From contig JAJEKV010000033.1 of NCBI GenBank assembly GCA_021234155.1, forward strand, positions 12,779,614 through 12,843,613: DNA of 64,000 nt, given 5' to 3'. Below are positions 46,101-57,830 of the stretch, piece after piece. Under the pieces are notes generated by a model. It worked only from the letters and a program-made list of their open reading frames with translations. It had not been told where the DNA came from and did no database searches. Positions within the stretch are counted from its first letter, which is position 1; each line of letters opens with the position of its first letter. This DNA is from Isoetes taiwanensis (taxonomy: Eukaryota; Streptophyta; Lycopodiopsida; Isoetales; Isoetaceae). The translations under genes and the position numbers were made by a program.

Positions 46101-47007
46101 AGCCCCATATATGCTTTGATAGGAGGAATCTATCCTTCACGCCCCCCACGCGGGAAGGATATCCTCCACGCTGGGCAACTAGAGGTGTAGGCATGAGCGG
46201 CATATAGGCATATAGGCGTTGTCTCCACGGCCATAATGGAAGATCCACCCTCTTCCTTCCTGTAGGAGATTAGCCATGCATCCATGTAGATAGGTGGGGT
46301 GGTCACCATATAACCAAAATTTTTGTAATAATTAATAATAGGTAGTGTCGACTGAGGCCAATAGAGCTCAGGAGGGCAAGGAGGTCGAACTCTGAAGGCT
46401 TGCAACACAAATTTTGTTATAATGTGTTGCAAGGGATGAAGGGTACCTTAGAAGTGTAAATTTTGTATGAAATTGATAAACTTTGATAAACTTAAATGTT
46501 GTATTAAGTAAGGTTAATAATTACCTTGCGTGGATTAAGTTATAATGTGATAAGTTAATAGGATAATGAAATAGTAATGTCTTAAACATTACCTTAGAGT
46601 AATTCTAATAATTAAGATAGTAAGTATGTAATTCATATAGATATTGTAAAATTAATGCGAGGATTTTAAGGTGCGAAGACACGCAACACAAATTTTGTTG
46701 GAATGTGTTGCAAGGAATGAAGAGTACCTTAAATAATAATTGTATATGAAAGTGTTAAATTGTGATAAACTAAATGTTGTGATAATAGAAACTAATAAGT
46801 ACCTTATTTTAGTAGAAGTTACTGAATTGACAACTTATTTGATAATGTAATGGCGTAATAATGATTTAAAAATATTATCTTAAGGTAATCGTAATAAATG
46901 TGTAAGTATTATAGTAGTATATATCGTATGCATCGGGTTGATTGCGGAGGTTAGGAAGATTCCAAGGTGGGAGAACCAACGATCTTTGCTGGGACAAACA
47001 TCATTTC

Positions 47008-47020
47008 AAGGTGGGGAGAA
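47008..47020 (+). promoter_or_regulatory. Polypurine tract
   Basis: AAGGTGGGGAGAA lies directly before the 3' LTR. Position and composition are those of the plus-strand primer. Confidence 0.85.
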
Positions 47021-48723
47021 TGTGGACGTTCCAAAGATTATATCCCTCGGGGCGTATATCGTCTTCGCCACGCCACGCGTTACACGCCACCCCGACCGGC
47101 GGTATGCCAACGTGTAGCCAAGTGGGTAGCCCCTAGGGGCAACTTGCTAAGAATGTGCATTAGTATTAATGTGCACATTTTCCAATGTACACATTAATGT
47201 GGGCACACATTTCCATGTGGCCACTTGATGCCAAGTGGGCCATACCCATAGGTGCAATTAATGTGCACATTTTCCAATGTACACATTCATTAATGTGCAC
47301 ACATTTCCATGTGAGCACATTTGGGTGCACACATTTCCATGTGGGCACATTTGGCCACCTAGCCCTTAAAGGCAAGTGGGCCCTTTTCCCAATTATCCCA
47401 CATGCCTAAAGGGGATAATTGGAAACCCTAGCCAACCCCCTTGTCTATTTAAGTAGGAGAACCCTAACTTGCCCATTTTCGTTTCTAGGGTTTTAGAACT
47501 CTGTTTTGGTTGCCTCAACGGCCAAAACCCGCCCTCAGAACTTCTGCACGAGAGGATTGCAGCGTTAGTTTCCCTTGATTCAAGCGTTTGGCCCGGGATG
47601 GTCGAGCTTTCAGTGGGGAGGAGGAACTCAAGGATCGGTATTTAGGCAATTTAGTAGTCTAAACCCCATTTCACCATCGAATCAAGAGGTTTAGCCTCTT
47701 AAATTGCCCCATGACCCTCTAGATCTCTAGATAGCGATTCTAACTAAAGAACCTAACTCTATGATGTAGATTAGATCTAGTTCTTTAGTTCTCCTCAGGA
47801 AGTATATGTATGATGTATCTCTATGAACTCCTTGTATTGGGAAGGGGGTAGAGACCTAAAGCTTTGTAGTTGATGCTCCTAGAGTAGCCTCTCTAGCACA
47901 ATTGTAGATGATGCGGCGTGCATAAGAGCCACACCGGGTTGTGGGTGAAGGGGGGCCGGCCGGGCTTATAAGGAGATTCGTGTTCGACTCTTGAGCGATC
48001 CCTATGGTGTGTTAGTCTTTGCCGGGATCATTGTGACTAGGTCTAATGGCTTGCCACTGCGTGTGGGCAAGGCATGGGCTCACACTCGTGAGGTAGTGGA
48101 TATGACCTTCCATTGAGTTCAAGTCGAATCTGAGGCGGTGGCCCTCTAGTCACCTTGAGTCGGCATGTAGATCTCTCGGAGGGAGTGATCCCTACCGCCC
48201 CCATCGAACCGGGAGATGAAACCCGGAATAGCCCTTTGGCTATGCATCCGGCGGGCTCTGATCAGTCCCAACACTTTTCAGCCTACTCGCAAAGTGTGCA
48301 CGGGGAGGGGCGGATGGAGTGGACAACCCTAAGCCATGTTCTTATGCCCGCCAAATCCATTGCCATGAATTACATGCGCAATGAACTCTGGAGACCCAAG
48401 CCGTCAGTCCTCCCTTTGAGTCTGAGCCTTGGGTAGGATTTCCTCTATGCATTGTGCTGATCATTGTCTTTTGCAGATGTGATGTGCCACCCAGAAGGGT
48501 GGGTATATGTGTTGCTCTCATATACTGACATGTATGTTTACGCTTCCGCAGCTAGGTAGGCCCTGAGGGAGACGGGGTACAATGACCCTTTCACTCTTCC
48601 CACTGGAACCCGTCACGGTTGCAGTGTTATGTGAAGGGCCCTGTATCGGCATGGAGCTGGTATGGGGGAAGAACTCCTGTTTGTATACGGTGAGTGCACC
48701 GTATGCGAGTAGGGGACGTCACA
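47021..48723 (+). repeat. 3' LTR (1,703 bp)
   Basis: This is the partner of 37163-38873. The start reads TGTGGACGT, with one extra G relative to the 5' LTR; the end reads ACGTCACA and is followed by TTTGT. A related segment without LTR ends is at 7340-8060. Confidence 0.92.
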
Positions 48724-48728
48724 TTTGT

Positions 48729-49737
48729 GGCTAAAGCAACCAAATGTGCCGTTTTAAGTGCATGTGCATCAAGTTATAATGTTATGGCCTTGTGATAGAA
48801 TAGTGGTGATGGCTCTGCTAAATGCATGCACATCTAGAGATGGGTCTGCTTAGTGCAGAGATCCTTATCAGAGATGGGCCTGCTTAGTGCAAGCTTAGCT
48901 AGAGATAGCATGCTTTAAAATGTCTTATGCTTGATAGGCTGGATGCATGTTAAATAGGCAAATGCAAGGATAAGCTGCTGTTGCGCTTTTGTTTGCGGGC
49001 AGATACAATGGTGGCTTCTGTGATTACGCTAGTTGTATGAACTGGAAAGCTAATATGTGTACAACCAAAGTTGTACATTCCATGCCATTCTTTGAACTGG
49101 AAATAACATTCACAGAACTACATAAAATAGTTCTCTGTTTGAGCCAGATAATAGTTAGAGTCATTGAAGGAAACTGGCTCATCTTTTATTATGAAAAAGA
49201 TAGATGAGAAAATAATTCTCAAGAAGGGTTAGCGAACTCTACCCGGACATACATGGAATCAAACCAAAAGAGAACTTTGAGCAGATAGACCATGACTGAG
49301 TGGACTTGCATACCTTCAATTGTTATAGAAGATATACATATTGGACTATCTAGCAAGCTAGCATGGTCCTATAAGAGATAAAACTCTTCGATGTGAATAA
49401 CTTACAACTAATTGAAAATACTAAGCATGCATCAAAAAAATAATTTATGGTAGTGCAAAGATACGAACACCACATTTATATTTTGTTAACTCTGTCCAGC
49501 TTTGCGGAGATGACTTTTATGGAAAGGAAGTAACATCCACCTATATATAAAGCATTATGATAACAAAAATGTGGAATGGAAGATCAGATCATCACTATTT
49601 TGCACCTTTTCACTGTTGTCTGAGGTATGCCATTAAGCTCTGCAAAAACTGATGACATTTTAGACCATGTTCTATTATTGCTACAAATATTTGCAAAGGT
49701 AAAGACAACAACTATAATCAATAATGTCGAATGGATT
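48729..49737. other. Local duplication copy B right part, then unique intergenic sequence
   Basis: 48729-49030 matches copy A (35515-35960). 49036-49135 matches 36937-37040. From 49140 to 49737 the sequence is AT-rich, with no gene recognised. Confidence 0.7.
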
Positions 49738-50825
49738 AGCCTGATACAGCGGTGCACCACCTGCCACAGAAGCACCCTAACCTTTGGTGGGGGAAGTGAG
49801 CTCCATGTCCACGTCCAAACTGAGCACCATCGAGAACCCGGAAGCTGCAGAGACCACTTGCCTGAAGGGGGCAGAGTGTCATGAATAGCCAACACCCGGT
49901 AACAAGACTGCACAAAACAAGAAGACACAACATCCGGATGAACCTTCCAAACCTGCACCACCAAATCATCCTGAGGGACTATAGGTATGTGTAGCGGAAT
50001 ACTCCACGCCACTTGCTCCCAGATAGCCCGGTCACTGCCCCTAAGGCAAAAGTGAGCTCGAAAGAACTCCCACGAAGCTAGCTGACCAACCAATCCTCCA
50101 AGGTGAGCACAGCAGCTCGCCTCCAACGGGCCTGCGTCCGAGCATGCACAGTGGCAGCCAAGGGCAAGTGCGCAGGGGGTAGAGGAACCCACAAGAAAGG
50201 AGAAGAGTGGTGATAAACTGAGGCATAATCTAGCTGGAAGAGCACATGCACATGATCCCAAGCCCGCAACACCCCCGTGAGAAAAGAGGATGCATGTGGG
50301 AAAGGCCGGAGACCATACAACAGTGCCCAGGGCAACTCCACATGCACAGACGGCTTCCCAAATGCCACACAATGGCGAAGAGACTGCAACAACAGCGCTG
50401 CACTAGGAGAAGATGCTCCATCCTGCAGAGTGCTCCAAACAAACTTGGAGACCAACACCTTACTATGCAATGCCAAATCCAGAACGGCCAAGCCCCCATC
50501 CTCCCGGGGGCACTTTAACAACTGCCCCTTCATCATCCCCGCCCCACACAAAATTTCGAACAATCTTATCCAAAGCCTGTATCTTACCCTCAGGAGCTAA
50601 CATCGCAGATGCTGTATACACATGAGTGCTACAAAGTACTGACTTGGCAATAGTGATCCTACCTACCATGGACAACTTGCTACCCTTCCACCAATTGAGG
50701 TGTTTCTGCAACCCCTGCAAAATCTCATCCCACACCTTCCCCATGGAAACATCCCCTCCAAAGGGAATACCCAACAGCTTAGTACACACATTACCTGGAA
50801 GCACCTTCCAAGGGAATAGAGCCAA
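49738..50825 (-). pseudogene. LINE ORF2 C-terminal region, degenerate
   Basis: Minus-strand frames contain the post-RT 'thumb' sequence (50463-50825: LLGIPFGGDVSMGKVWDEI, LNWWKGSKLSMVGRITIAKS and VRNFVWGGDD) and, near 49740-49900, 'PPKVRVLLWQVVHRCIR' at the start of zf-RVT. These blocks have a fixed order in plant L1-type ORF2. At least three frames are used, and the zinc-binding cysteines are lost because the element stops at 49738. Confidence 0.75.
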
Positions 50826-50845
50826 ACAAGGGGGAGGCGGAGTCA

Positions 50846-51800
50846 GCTAGGCCCATAATGCGGAGCATTTACCCCAATTTAGAAGAATGCCCGAGGCCAA
50901 GGAGAAAGTATCCAGCAAACCCTTCACATTCCGCAAATTCCTCTCTTCTGCAACCAAGAAGAGGAAAGTGTCATCGGCGAACTGGTTAATAATCTGTTGG
51001 TTACCATCCTGCATCCGAAGCCCATCCACCACCCCTCCTCCACTGCAGAAAAAAACAACTGAGACAGTGCCTCCGCTACAATCGTAAACAAAAACGGCGC
51101 CAAAGGGCACCCCTGACGCACCCCTCTGCCTAAGGAGAAAAAGGCGGAGGGTTCACCCTGGCACACCACCGTAGCCTGTGCTGACCTATGCAGCTTCATG
51201 ACTGTCTCTGTAAAGCGAGGACCACAGCCCAATGCTAACATCATGGCAGACAAGAACTCCCAACGGACACTATCGTAAGCTTTGGCAAAGTCAAGCTTAA
51301 GATAGGCAATGCCTTGACCTGTTCTCCTGGCCCAATAAAGGCCCTCATAAGCTGCGGCAACATTAGTCAAAATGTTCCCCCCAAGAACAAACCCAGACTA
51401 CATCTTACTAATGGAAGAAGTCAACATCGGCTTCAACTTCTCTGCCAGGGCTTTCGCAATAATCTTGTACACAGAGGACAACAAGGAGATAGGCCTCCAA
51501 TCATTAATGGTAGAAGGCTGCTTAACCTTAGGAATCAAGGAAATGCATGTGGTATTCAAGATCCTCTCCATTTGAGAAGACTGCAACAACTCAAGATACA
51601 CCTGGTACACAGACTCACCAGCCCACTCCCAATAAGTCTGAAAGAACTCCATAGGGATGCCATCCAGCCCAGGACATTTATCCTTGGCCATGCACATACA
51701 TGCCTCCGCTAAATCCTCTCTGGAGAGCTCCTGCTCCAAGCTCTCACGCTGGTGAGGCAGAATAGATGGCTTAACAACCCCCAAAACAAGCTCCTGCATC
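50846..51800 (-). pseudogene. L1-type LINE reverse transcriptase, degenerate
   Basis: The order of motifs is complete. It runs from the N-terminal KDKCPGLDGIPMEFFQTYW and CISLIPKVKQPSTINDWRPI (51398-51799), through motif A LDFAKAYDSVRWEFL and motif B GVRQGCPLAPFLF (50924-51370), to the catalytic block with FADDTFLFLV (50847-51110). The last has F-A-D-D where L1 enzymes usually have YADD or FADD, so the catalytic aspartates remain. The three segments are in different frames, so no active enzyme is encoded. Confidence 0.85.
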
Positions 51801-52239
51801 TCCTTCTCATAGGGAAGAGTGCGTGTGCGAAAAACCCTGAGAAATGAGCATGTACATACCTCTCCAAATCAGCGGGATCCTCCAAAGTCCGGCCATCAGG
51901 CAAAGCAACGGACATCATAGATGCTGCATATCGCCGCTGCCTAGCTGCTCTGAAGAACACCGACGAACTTGTGTCCCCCTCCTTCAATCAGGTAAGGGCC
52001 GCCTTCACACGCGCCTCCTGCACTTTAACCTGCTCCAGAGCAACAATACGCTGCAACACTGCATTCTCCCTAATGCCATCAGAAGGCTGTGCCCGAATCT
52101 TCTCCAACTCCTGATAGAGACCATGCAACTTTTGCCGCTCTTGCTGCACACGCTGCCTACCAAAGACCTTGGCAAAACGCTTCACCCTGGCCAACGCAGT
52201 CACCATACCAGACAATACCCTTCAGAGATGAAAAGGTAT

Positions 52240-53170
52240 CAAGCCACAACTCCCGCACCGGGCCGAAACCGAGAAATCCGCTGTCGGCCCGGCGGGTGTT
52301 CAAACGGAACACCGCCCTAGAGGGCCGAGAGGCAACCGCACTCGACCGACAAAACCCGAGGGTAATGATCGAAATGGAGGTAGACAAAATGTTACTCCCG
52401 GCGCAAAGAGGGCACACCATCCGGTCGCATGGGGAAGCATAGCACCGGTCATGCCTAGCATATGCCCGGCCCGCACCAATCTGCCTATTACAATAGGTGA
52501 AGGACAAGTCCCCAGGGACCTCAACCAAGGCCAAATCCTGCAACAAACGAGACCATTGATCCCTCTCAACCCCATGCACAACGGGTTCCGAACCGAGGCG
52601 ATCCTCTACTCACTCTACTATATTGAAGTCCCCCTAACAAAGAACCAAGCGACACACGCAACCCACCAAGGGCTCACAAGAACTTATTCGGATGTGGCCC
52701 ATAAAGCACCCCTCACCGAGAAGGCTGATTAGGGGCATAAACATTAACAATCCCCCACTCTTGCCCGCCCTCCAACCACTTAATTATTGCCCACCGACCA
52801 AACCTGTCTGCTGCAGAGTATGTGACCTGCACATCCATCCTCCAAGCAATAAGAGTACCCCCATTAGTCCGCCTTTAAGAAGAAGCAATAGAGACAAAGC
52901 GCCTACCAACCATATTCATGAGCTTTGGACATATCACCCATGTGGCACTTATGCTCCTCGAATGCAAACAATATCAGGACGCAACTGCCGAAGTGTTAAA
53001 GAAACACAGGCCCTCTTACTACTAGAGGACCGCACCCCCCCCTCCCCCCCACATTCCAACCGAGGATCGACCTATTCATCCCCCCAGGAGAAGTGTCAAG
53101 CCCCACATGCCTACCCACCGGGCCATCAACCAACTCCACAGAGTCATCATCTAAAGCCGAGGATTAATCA
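52240..53170 (-). pseudogene. L1-type LINE endonuclease, degenerate
   Basis: Minus-strand translation gives SILGWNVGG near 53060, RACVSLTLRQLRPDIVCI near 53000 and WGIVNVYAPN near 52740. These correspond to the N-terminal, helix and 'YAP' blocks of the AP-like endonuclease (EEP superfamily) of plant LINEs. Later frames, about 52300-52581, have lost the usual GDFN block. Stops interrupt the domain many times. Composition is GC-richer than the rest of the element. Confidence 0.7.
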
Positions 53171-53336
53171 TAGCAATGTGACCCCGGCTTATCGTGACAT
53201 TCCACTTCCAACACGTGTTGGAAGTCCCCGTGCACCTCCATAGAGTCATGGGCCATACTAGTCTCTACCTCCAACCGGGCTGCTCCAGCCACCTCATGCT
53301 CAAGACATACCGCTTCTGGGACATCCCCAGCGGGGA

Positions 53337-54214
53337 TCACCGGCCCCCTCCCACGCCCGTCCCCCCGGACCTAGCCACAACCAAATCATCCGAGGCCCTC
53401 CCACGAGCCACCACGTCCCCTAGCCCCCGCCATCCAATGGGCGGCCCGGCGAAGAAGCCTACCCCCGCCTCGGCCCCACACCACCTCTCCCACCCACACC
53501 ACTCCGTCCAACTCCACTCACTGCACCATTTAAGTCCTTTGCCCATTGCCCAGAGCGGAGGGAATGCCGCCCCTGCATAAGCACTCGCAACCCCTACCAC
53601 ATCACAAGCACCAACAGGATCATCAACAGGGTCAGATGGTAGCACAATAGGTGGAAACATCCGCCGGATCTCAAAGCCATTCAAACGCTTCAATCGGAAG
53701 AGAAAATGCCAGGGACCACTACGCACTAGAAGAGAAGTGGGCACAGGCTCCAAAGCAGGCAGAGCAACACAGATCCTGGTGACCTGCACAATAGAATGAG
53801 TCAAATATACACCCAGGCCATTAGCCATAGAAACCAAGAAATCAGGCACCATCAGATCTGGAGGAAGATCCTGAATCTGGAACCAATACGGGATTTTAAC
53901 ATTTGTCAAAAAGAACCGATGGGCGGTCTTGGTAGTATATCTTGATACAACACATATGATTCACCCAAAGTATCCACCCCCCGACTAACCAATTGCCGCA
54001 CGGAAGACTCAGCCTCAAACATGATTATGAAGAAATTATTTGGTAGGAATTTCAAAGACTGATACCTGGGCAAATCAATCCGCCTGATGATACCTGGGCA
54101 AATCAATCCGCCTGAGATGTCCGGCAAGCCAAGAGCTAAACCTCCTCGCGTCCAATATGCTCTATCAAATATAGGCTGGAATTTTGTGGTTTGGTACAAG
54201 AGGAGTTTCAACAA
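53337..54214 (-). pseudogene. LINE ORF1 (DUF4283-type RNA-binding region), frameshifted
   Basis: The frames at 53906-54214 and 53337-53909 overlap by 4 bp. They contain LKFLPNNFFIIMFEAESSV, IPYWFQIQDLPPDLM and VRSGPWHFLFRLKR. This matches the N-terminal DUF4283 fold of plant LINE ORF1 and related Gag-like proteins. A 28-bp tandem duplication at 54061-54116 shifts the frame, as 28 is not a multiple of three. A CCHC zinc knuckle is not seen. Confidence 0.65.
54061..54116. repeat. 28-bp tandem duplication in LINE ORF1
   Basis: 'gatacctgggcaaatcaatc' plus 'cgcctga(t/g)' occurs twice head to tail with one base difference. Confidence 0.9.
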
Positions 54215-54230
54215 CTTTGCAATTCAACAT

Positions 54231-54956
54231 TCCAAATCTTTGAAGTTGGTTGTTTGAGTCAATGTCATTGCCTTACTTGCTCTATCCCATTTGTTCTCAA
54301 ATCCTAAAAAAAAATTTAAGCTCATCTAAGTCACTCATCTAAATTTTGCCTTTACAATATACACATGTATTTCTTTTATGACCCCAACAAATAAGAACTA
54401 CCTTCCTCTTATCATGTTATATGATTTGTTTTGTCCCTTACTTACATTTTGATTTTGTCCATGGACTACAGTATCTGTTAGTACTCCATATCGAAATTAG
54501 AGAAAAACCGCACGCAAATGGGAGACTCGTGATGCCACAACAGGGCACAGCTCAAATTTTGTGGCCGATTTGACTACTTTCTGATGTCACATATCACATT
54601 GCATCCTACATACCAAATTCATCAGTTTTACTGAGCTTGCCTGTCCCCTGAGATTTTAGTATCTTTATTCCTGCTTTGTCTCTGTCCTTGATAAGTAGAG
54701 CCTCGTAAAAATAAATAGGAAGCAAACAATTCTGTGATAGAATTAAATCTAAACTATACCTACGTTCATAATAAAAAAGTAAGCCAGAAAAAACACATCA
54801 AACACGAAATAAGAAGTCATAGAGTAGAAACTCGCATTAAACAAGCTGATTACAGCCAGTTGGCAGTCTACAACAGACCACAGGGCCAGAGTGGTGCATA
54901 ACCCTGCTTAGATCCTAGAAGCTCATTACAAAACTCAATACTAAAACCATAGATAA
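54231..54956. other. Intergenic; likely 3' region of the ubiquitin-eS31 gene
   Basis: No coding is recognised. The last ~200 bp (54750-54956) are AT-rich and should hold the 3' UTR and poly(A) signal of the minus-strand gene to the right. A specific signal was not chosen. Confidence 0.5.
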
Positions 54957-56025
<1,069 letters not shown>

Positions 56026-56124
56026 GACGAACGAGGAGGCGCTCGCTCCAGACTTTTCCTTCTTTGCTGCGCCTCGCAAGTGCCAAATTCTTTGAGCTGA
56101 TAGTTGACCTAATATACCCTACTA

Positions 56125-56140
56125 TACCCTAACCCTAAAA
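56125..56140 (-). promoter_or_regulatory. Telo-box-like motif upstream of ubiquitin-eS31
   Basis: The plus strand reads TACCCTAACCCTAAAA about 100 bp upstream of the start codon. AAACCCTAA-type telo boxes are common in promoters of plant ribosomal protein genes, usually near the transcription start. The match is good, but function is inferred from position. Confidence 0.45.
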
Positions 56141-56606
56141 TAGTATTCCTAGCACTCGCAGTTAAACCAAGTTAAAACAAGGTGCTGCCCAAGAGGATTG
56201 CCCTCCAGTTTCTTGAGGGTGAAATGACCTAAAAATCTAACTATGAAGTCATGTTTCCACAATCTATATTTAAATTAAACTAGACCTCTATCATGTTCTT
56301 ATAATCAATTTGTCCCCTACATTCATGTACAAGCCCGTCCCCTCGATCGAACTGTGTATGTAACTGAGTAGTTTAGTGTTGTCGTGGATAGAATCTTGAA
56401 TTCATGTCCATGTAGCATCGCATCCCTATTCTTGGTCAAGAACTGGATTGACCATCCCAGACAAATGAATTGTGCTCTCATCCTCCTAAGACAGCTCTGC
56501 GTCATGAAACTTCCAGGCAAGAAGAAATGACTCGACATAACCCATTTTGTAGCTGCAACTTTATCTTCTTATAGCGTGCTGCATCAACTCTTTGTAAATC
56601 AACCCT
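56141..56606. other. Intergenic, no gene recognised
   Basis: This lies between the ubiquitin-eS31 promoter and the kinase exon. The minus-strand frame at 56323-56538 shows no domain. Confidence 0.5.
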
Positions 56607-56889
56607 CTATCGTCGAATCCTTTTCCTGTATACATTTGTTATCTCGATAATGATGTTTGAAGGACTAGGCGATCTTACACTATTCTCGTAATATTGACCA
56701 TCATAACCAGTATGTTCCAAGACCCAAGGATGACAGAGAATCTGCTCTATTGTCAATCTTCTTTGAGGATCTGGACACATCATTTCAAGAATAAGATCTT
56801 TGGCCTCCTCTGACATTGCTAAAGAATCCCATTGCAAACATGTAGCGATAACATCTTCTTCCAACTCAGTCTTCCAAAGAATTTCCTTC
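56607..56889 (-). pseudogene. Protein kinase C-lobe terminal exon fragment (CDPK/PEPC-kinase type)
   Basis: One exon-like frame of about 93 codons starts after a 'ttcatag' acceptor at 56890. It encodes the end of a Ser/Thr kinase domain: WDSLAMSEEAKDLILEMM, then CPDPQRRLTIEQILCHPWVL. This corresponds to subdomains X-XI, with the conserved R of 'RR' and the HPW motif of the CDPK/SnRK/PEPRK superfamily. The tail after HPWV is short and lacks EF hands. I found no exon for the ATP-binding or catalytic loop within 3 kb upstream (to higher coordinates), so it is either an isolated fragment or the last exon of a gene with very long introns. Confidence 0.6.
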
Positions 56890-57704
56890 CTATGAAGTTA
56901 AAATTACAGAAAGAAAAATATATTGTCCTAGGTTATTAGTAATTATAATATTAGTATTGTCAGGGTTGGTTATTTGTGTGGAGGAAATATTTACAAATTT
57001 TTTCTCGAAAGAAAATCGTGGTGTTGCAAGCCTTGTTTGCGAAGCTTGCCATGTACTTGCGGGAGGGTGTTCCTATAACAATGCTTCAAACTACAATGTA
57101 GGTGCCCATGGGCCTGCTTCTTTGTGATCTTTTTGGGTAATTCACAATGTTCCTTTTCGTCCTGCATGATTCAGCCAGTCATATATGAACCTGAAAGCAT
57201 CCTTCCAGCATCTCTGTTCAAGTTATTCAGCAAAACATGGAACACAACAAAATCATAACATGTTGGAGACCTATTTGAAATGGACTGTGGAGGAGAAATA
57301 TGGTCTTTAGAAATTCTGTTGACGAAAAGAAGGCCAGTTGGTGGACGTAAGGTATAATGTAAACTATCTCGATAGGCAGATTATTAGACGCAAAAAGATT
57401 ACTCATATTCGAGGTCGTAACTTGACAAATACCTAGCTTTCTCAGCAAATGTTGATTTCATTTTCATAAGAGCTTATTTAGGGAAGGTCTTTGACGAGTA
57501 GGTAGATGCCAAAAGAGTAATGGCATGTCGGGCGTTATATGGCTTTTTAATGACACAGTTGGTGTATTTAAGCATAATCCAGAACAAAGATGAGCATTAA
57601 GGAAATCAGAGATGCCAAAGCATTGAAGTCAATCCAGTTATTGCCAAGACCATTCTAAAGTGCTCCAAACAATTGAAGACTTTGCAAAAGATGGTCCTTC
57701 TTTT
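56890..57704. other. Intergenic, no gene recognised
   Basis: The minus-strand frame at 57227-57448 has no recognisable domain. No kinase exon was found. Confidence 0.5.
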
Positions 57705-57830
57705 TTTTTTTTGGGGATTGCCTATAAGGGGCAAACCCTAGTGGGCAAACCCTAGTTCATGTGGGTTGTGGCATATTCCAGGTATATATTAGTATATGCC
57801 TAGATTATGCCAATATCTGCTCCAAACCGA
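57705..57830 (+). repeat. Dispersed 'GGGGCAAACCC / GGCATATTC' repeat, forward copy
   Basis: T10GGGGATTGCC is followed by AAGGGGCAAACCC, a second 'gggcaaaccctag', then 'gtggcatattcc' and 'tagtatatgcctag'. It matches the reverse complement of 17205-17305 and a degraded copy at 6281. Confidence 0.65.

Larger units (their letters stand above)
38891..47007 (+). other. Interior of the LTR element: no coding domain found
   Basis: 39.0-40.2 kb holds five double palindromes. From about 40.4 to 44.3 kb the plus strand is rich in A, G and C and poor in T, as in a former coding or RNA-structural strand. The longest frames (40940-41284, 42983-43255) are 90-114 codons, basic, and match no Gag, protease, RT or integrase motif known to me. 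From 44.4 to 46.9 kb it becomes AT-rich. A run of about 21 A lies at about 45807-45827, and a 'gcaacacaaattttgtt' segment recurs at about 46400 and 46681. The interior is probably non-coding. Confidence 0.65.
37163..48723 (+). mobile_element. 11.56-kb LTR retrotransposon lacking recognisable gag/pol
   Basis: LTRs at 37163-38873 and 47021-48723 begin TGTGACGT (TGTGGACGT in the right copy) and end ACGTCACA, an 8-bp inverted repeat. The 5-bp target-site duplication TTTGT is exact at 37158-37162 and 48724-48728, and the empty site is visible in copy A (near 35510). A perfect initiator-Met primer-binding site follows the left LTR and a polypurine tract precedes the right LTR. The TGTGACGT..ACGTCACA ends with GTGGTATCAGAGC resemble plant Ty3/gypsy elements, but no protease, reverse transcriptase, RNase H or integrase motif was found in six frames. 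It is a non-autonomous element of LARD-like build. Confidence 0.88.
49738..54230 (-). mobile_element. Plant L1-type LINE, degenerate and truncated at the 3' end
   Basis: Read on the minus strand from 54230 down, this element shows ORF1 with a DUF4283-like domain (54214-53337), an endonuclease (about 53170-52240), a reverse transcriptase (about 51800-50850) and the start of the C-terminal zf-RVT region (49740-49900). Stops and frameshifts occur throughout. The left edge falls inside the zf-RVT coding sequence, and no poly(A) tail or 3' UTR follows. This is unusual, because LINE copies normally lose the 5' end. The same family's 3' end is seen at 36154-36920. Confidence 0.85.

Noticed and set aside
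52089-53580. Pro-rich plus-strand frames (up to 183 codons)
   Set aside because: They are antisense to the LINE endonuclease and ORF1 region.
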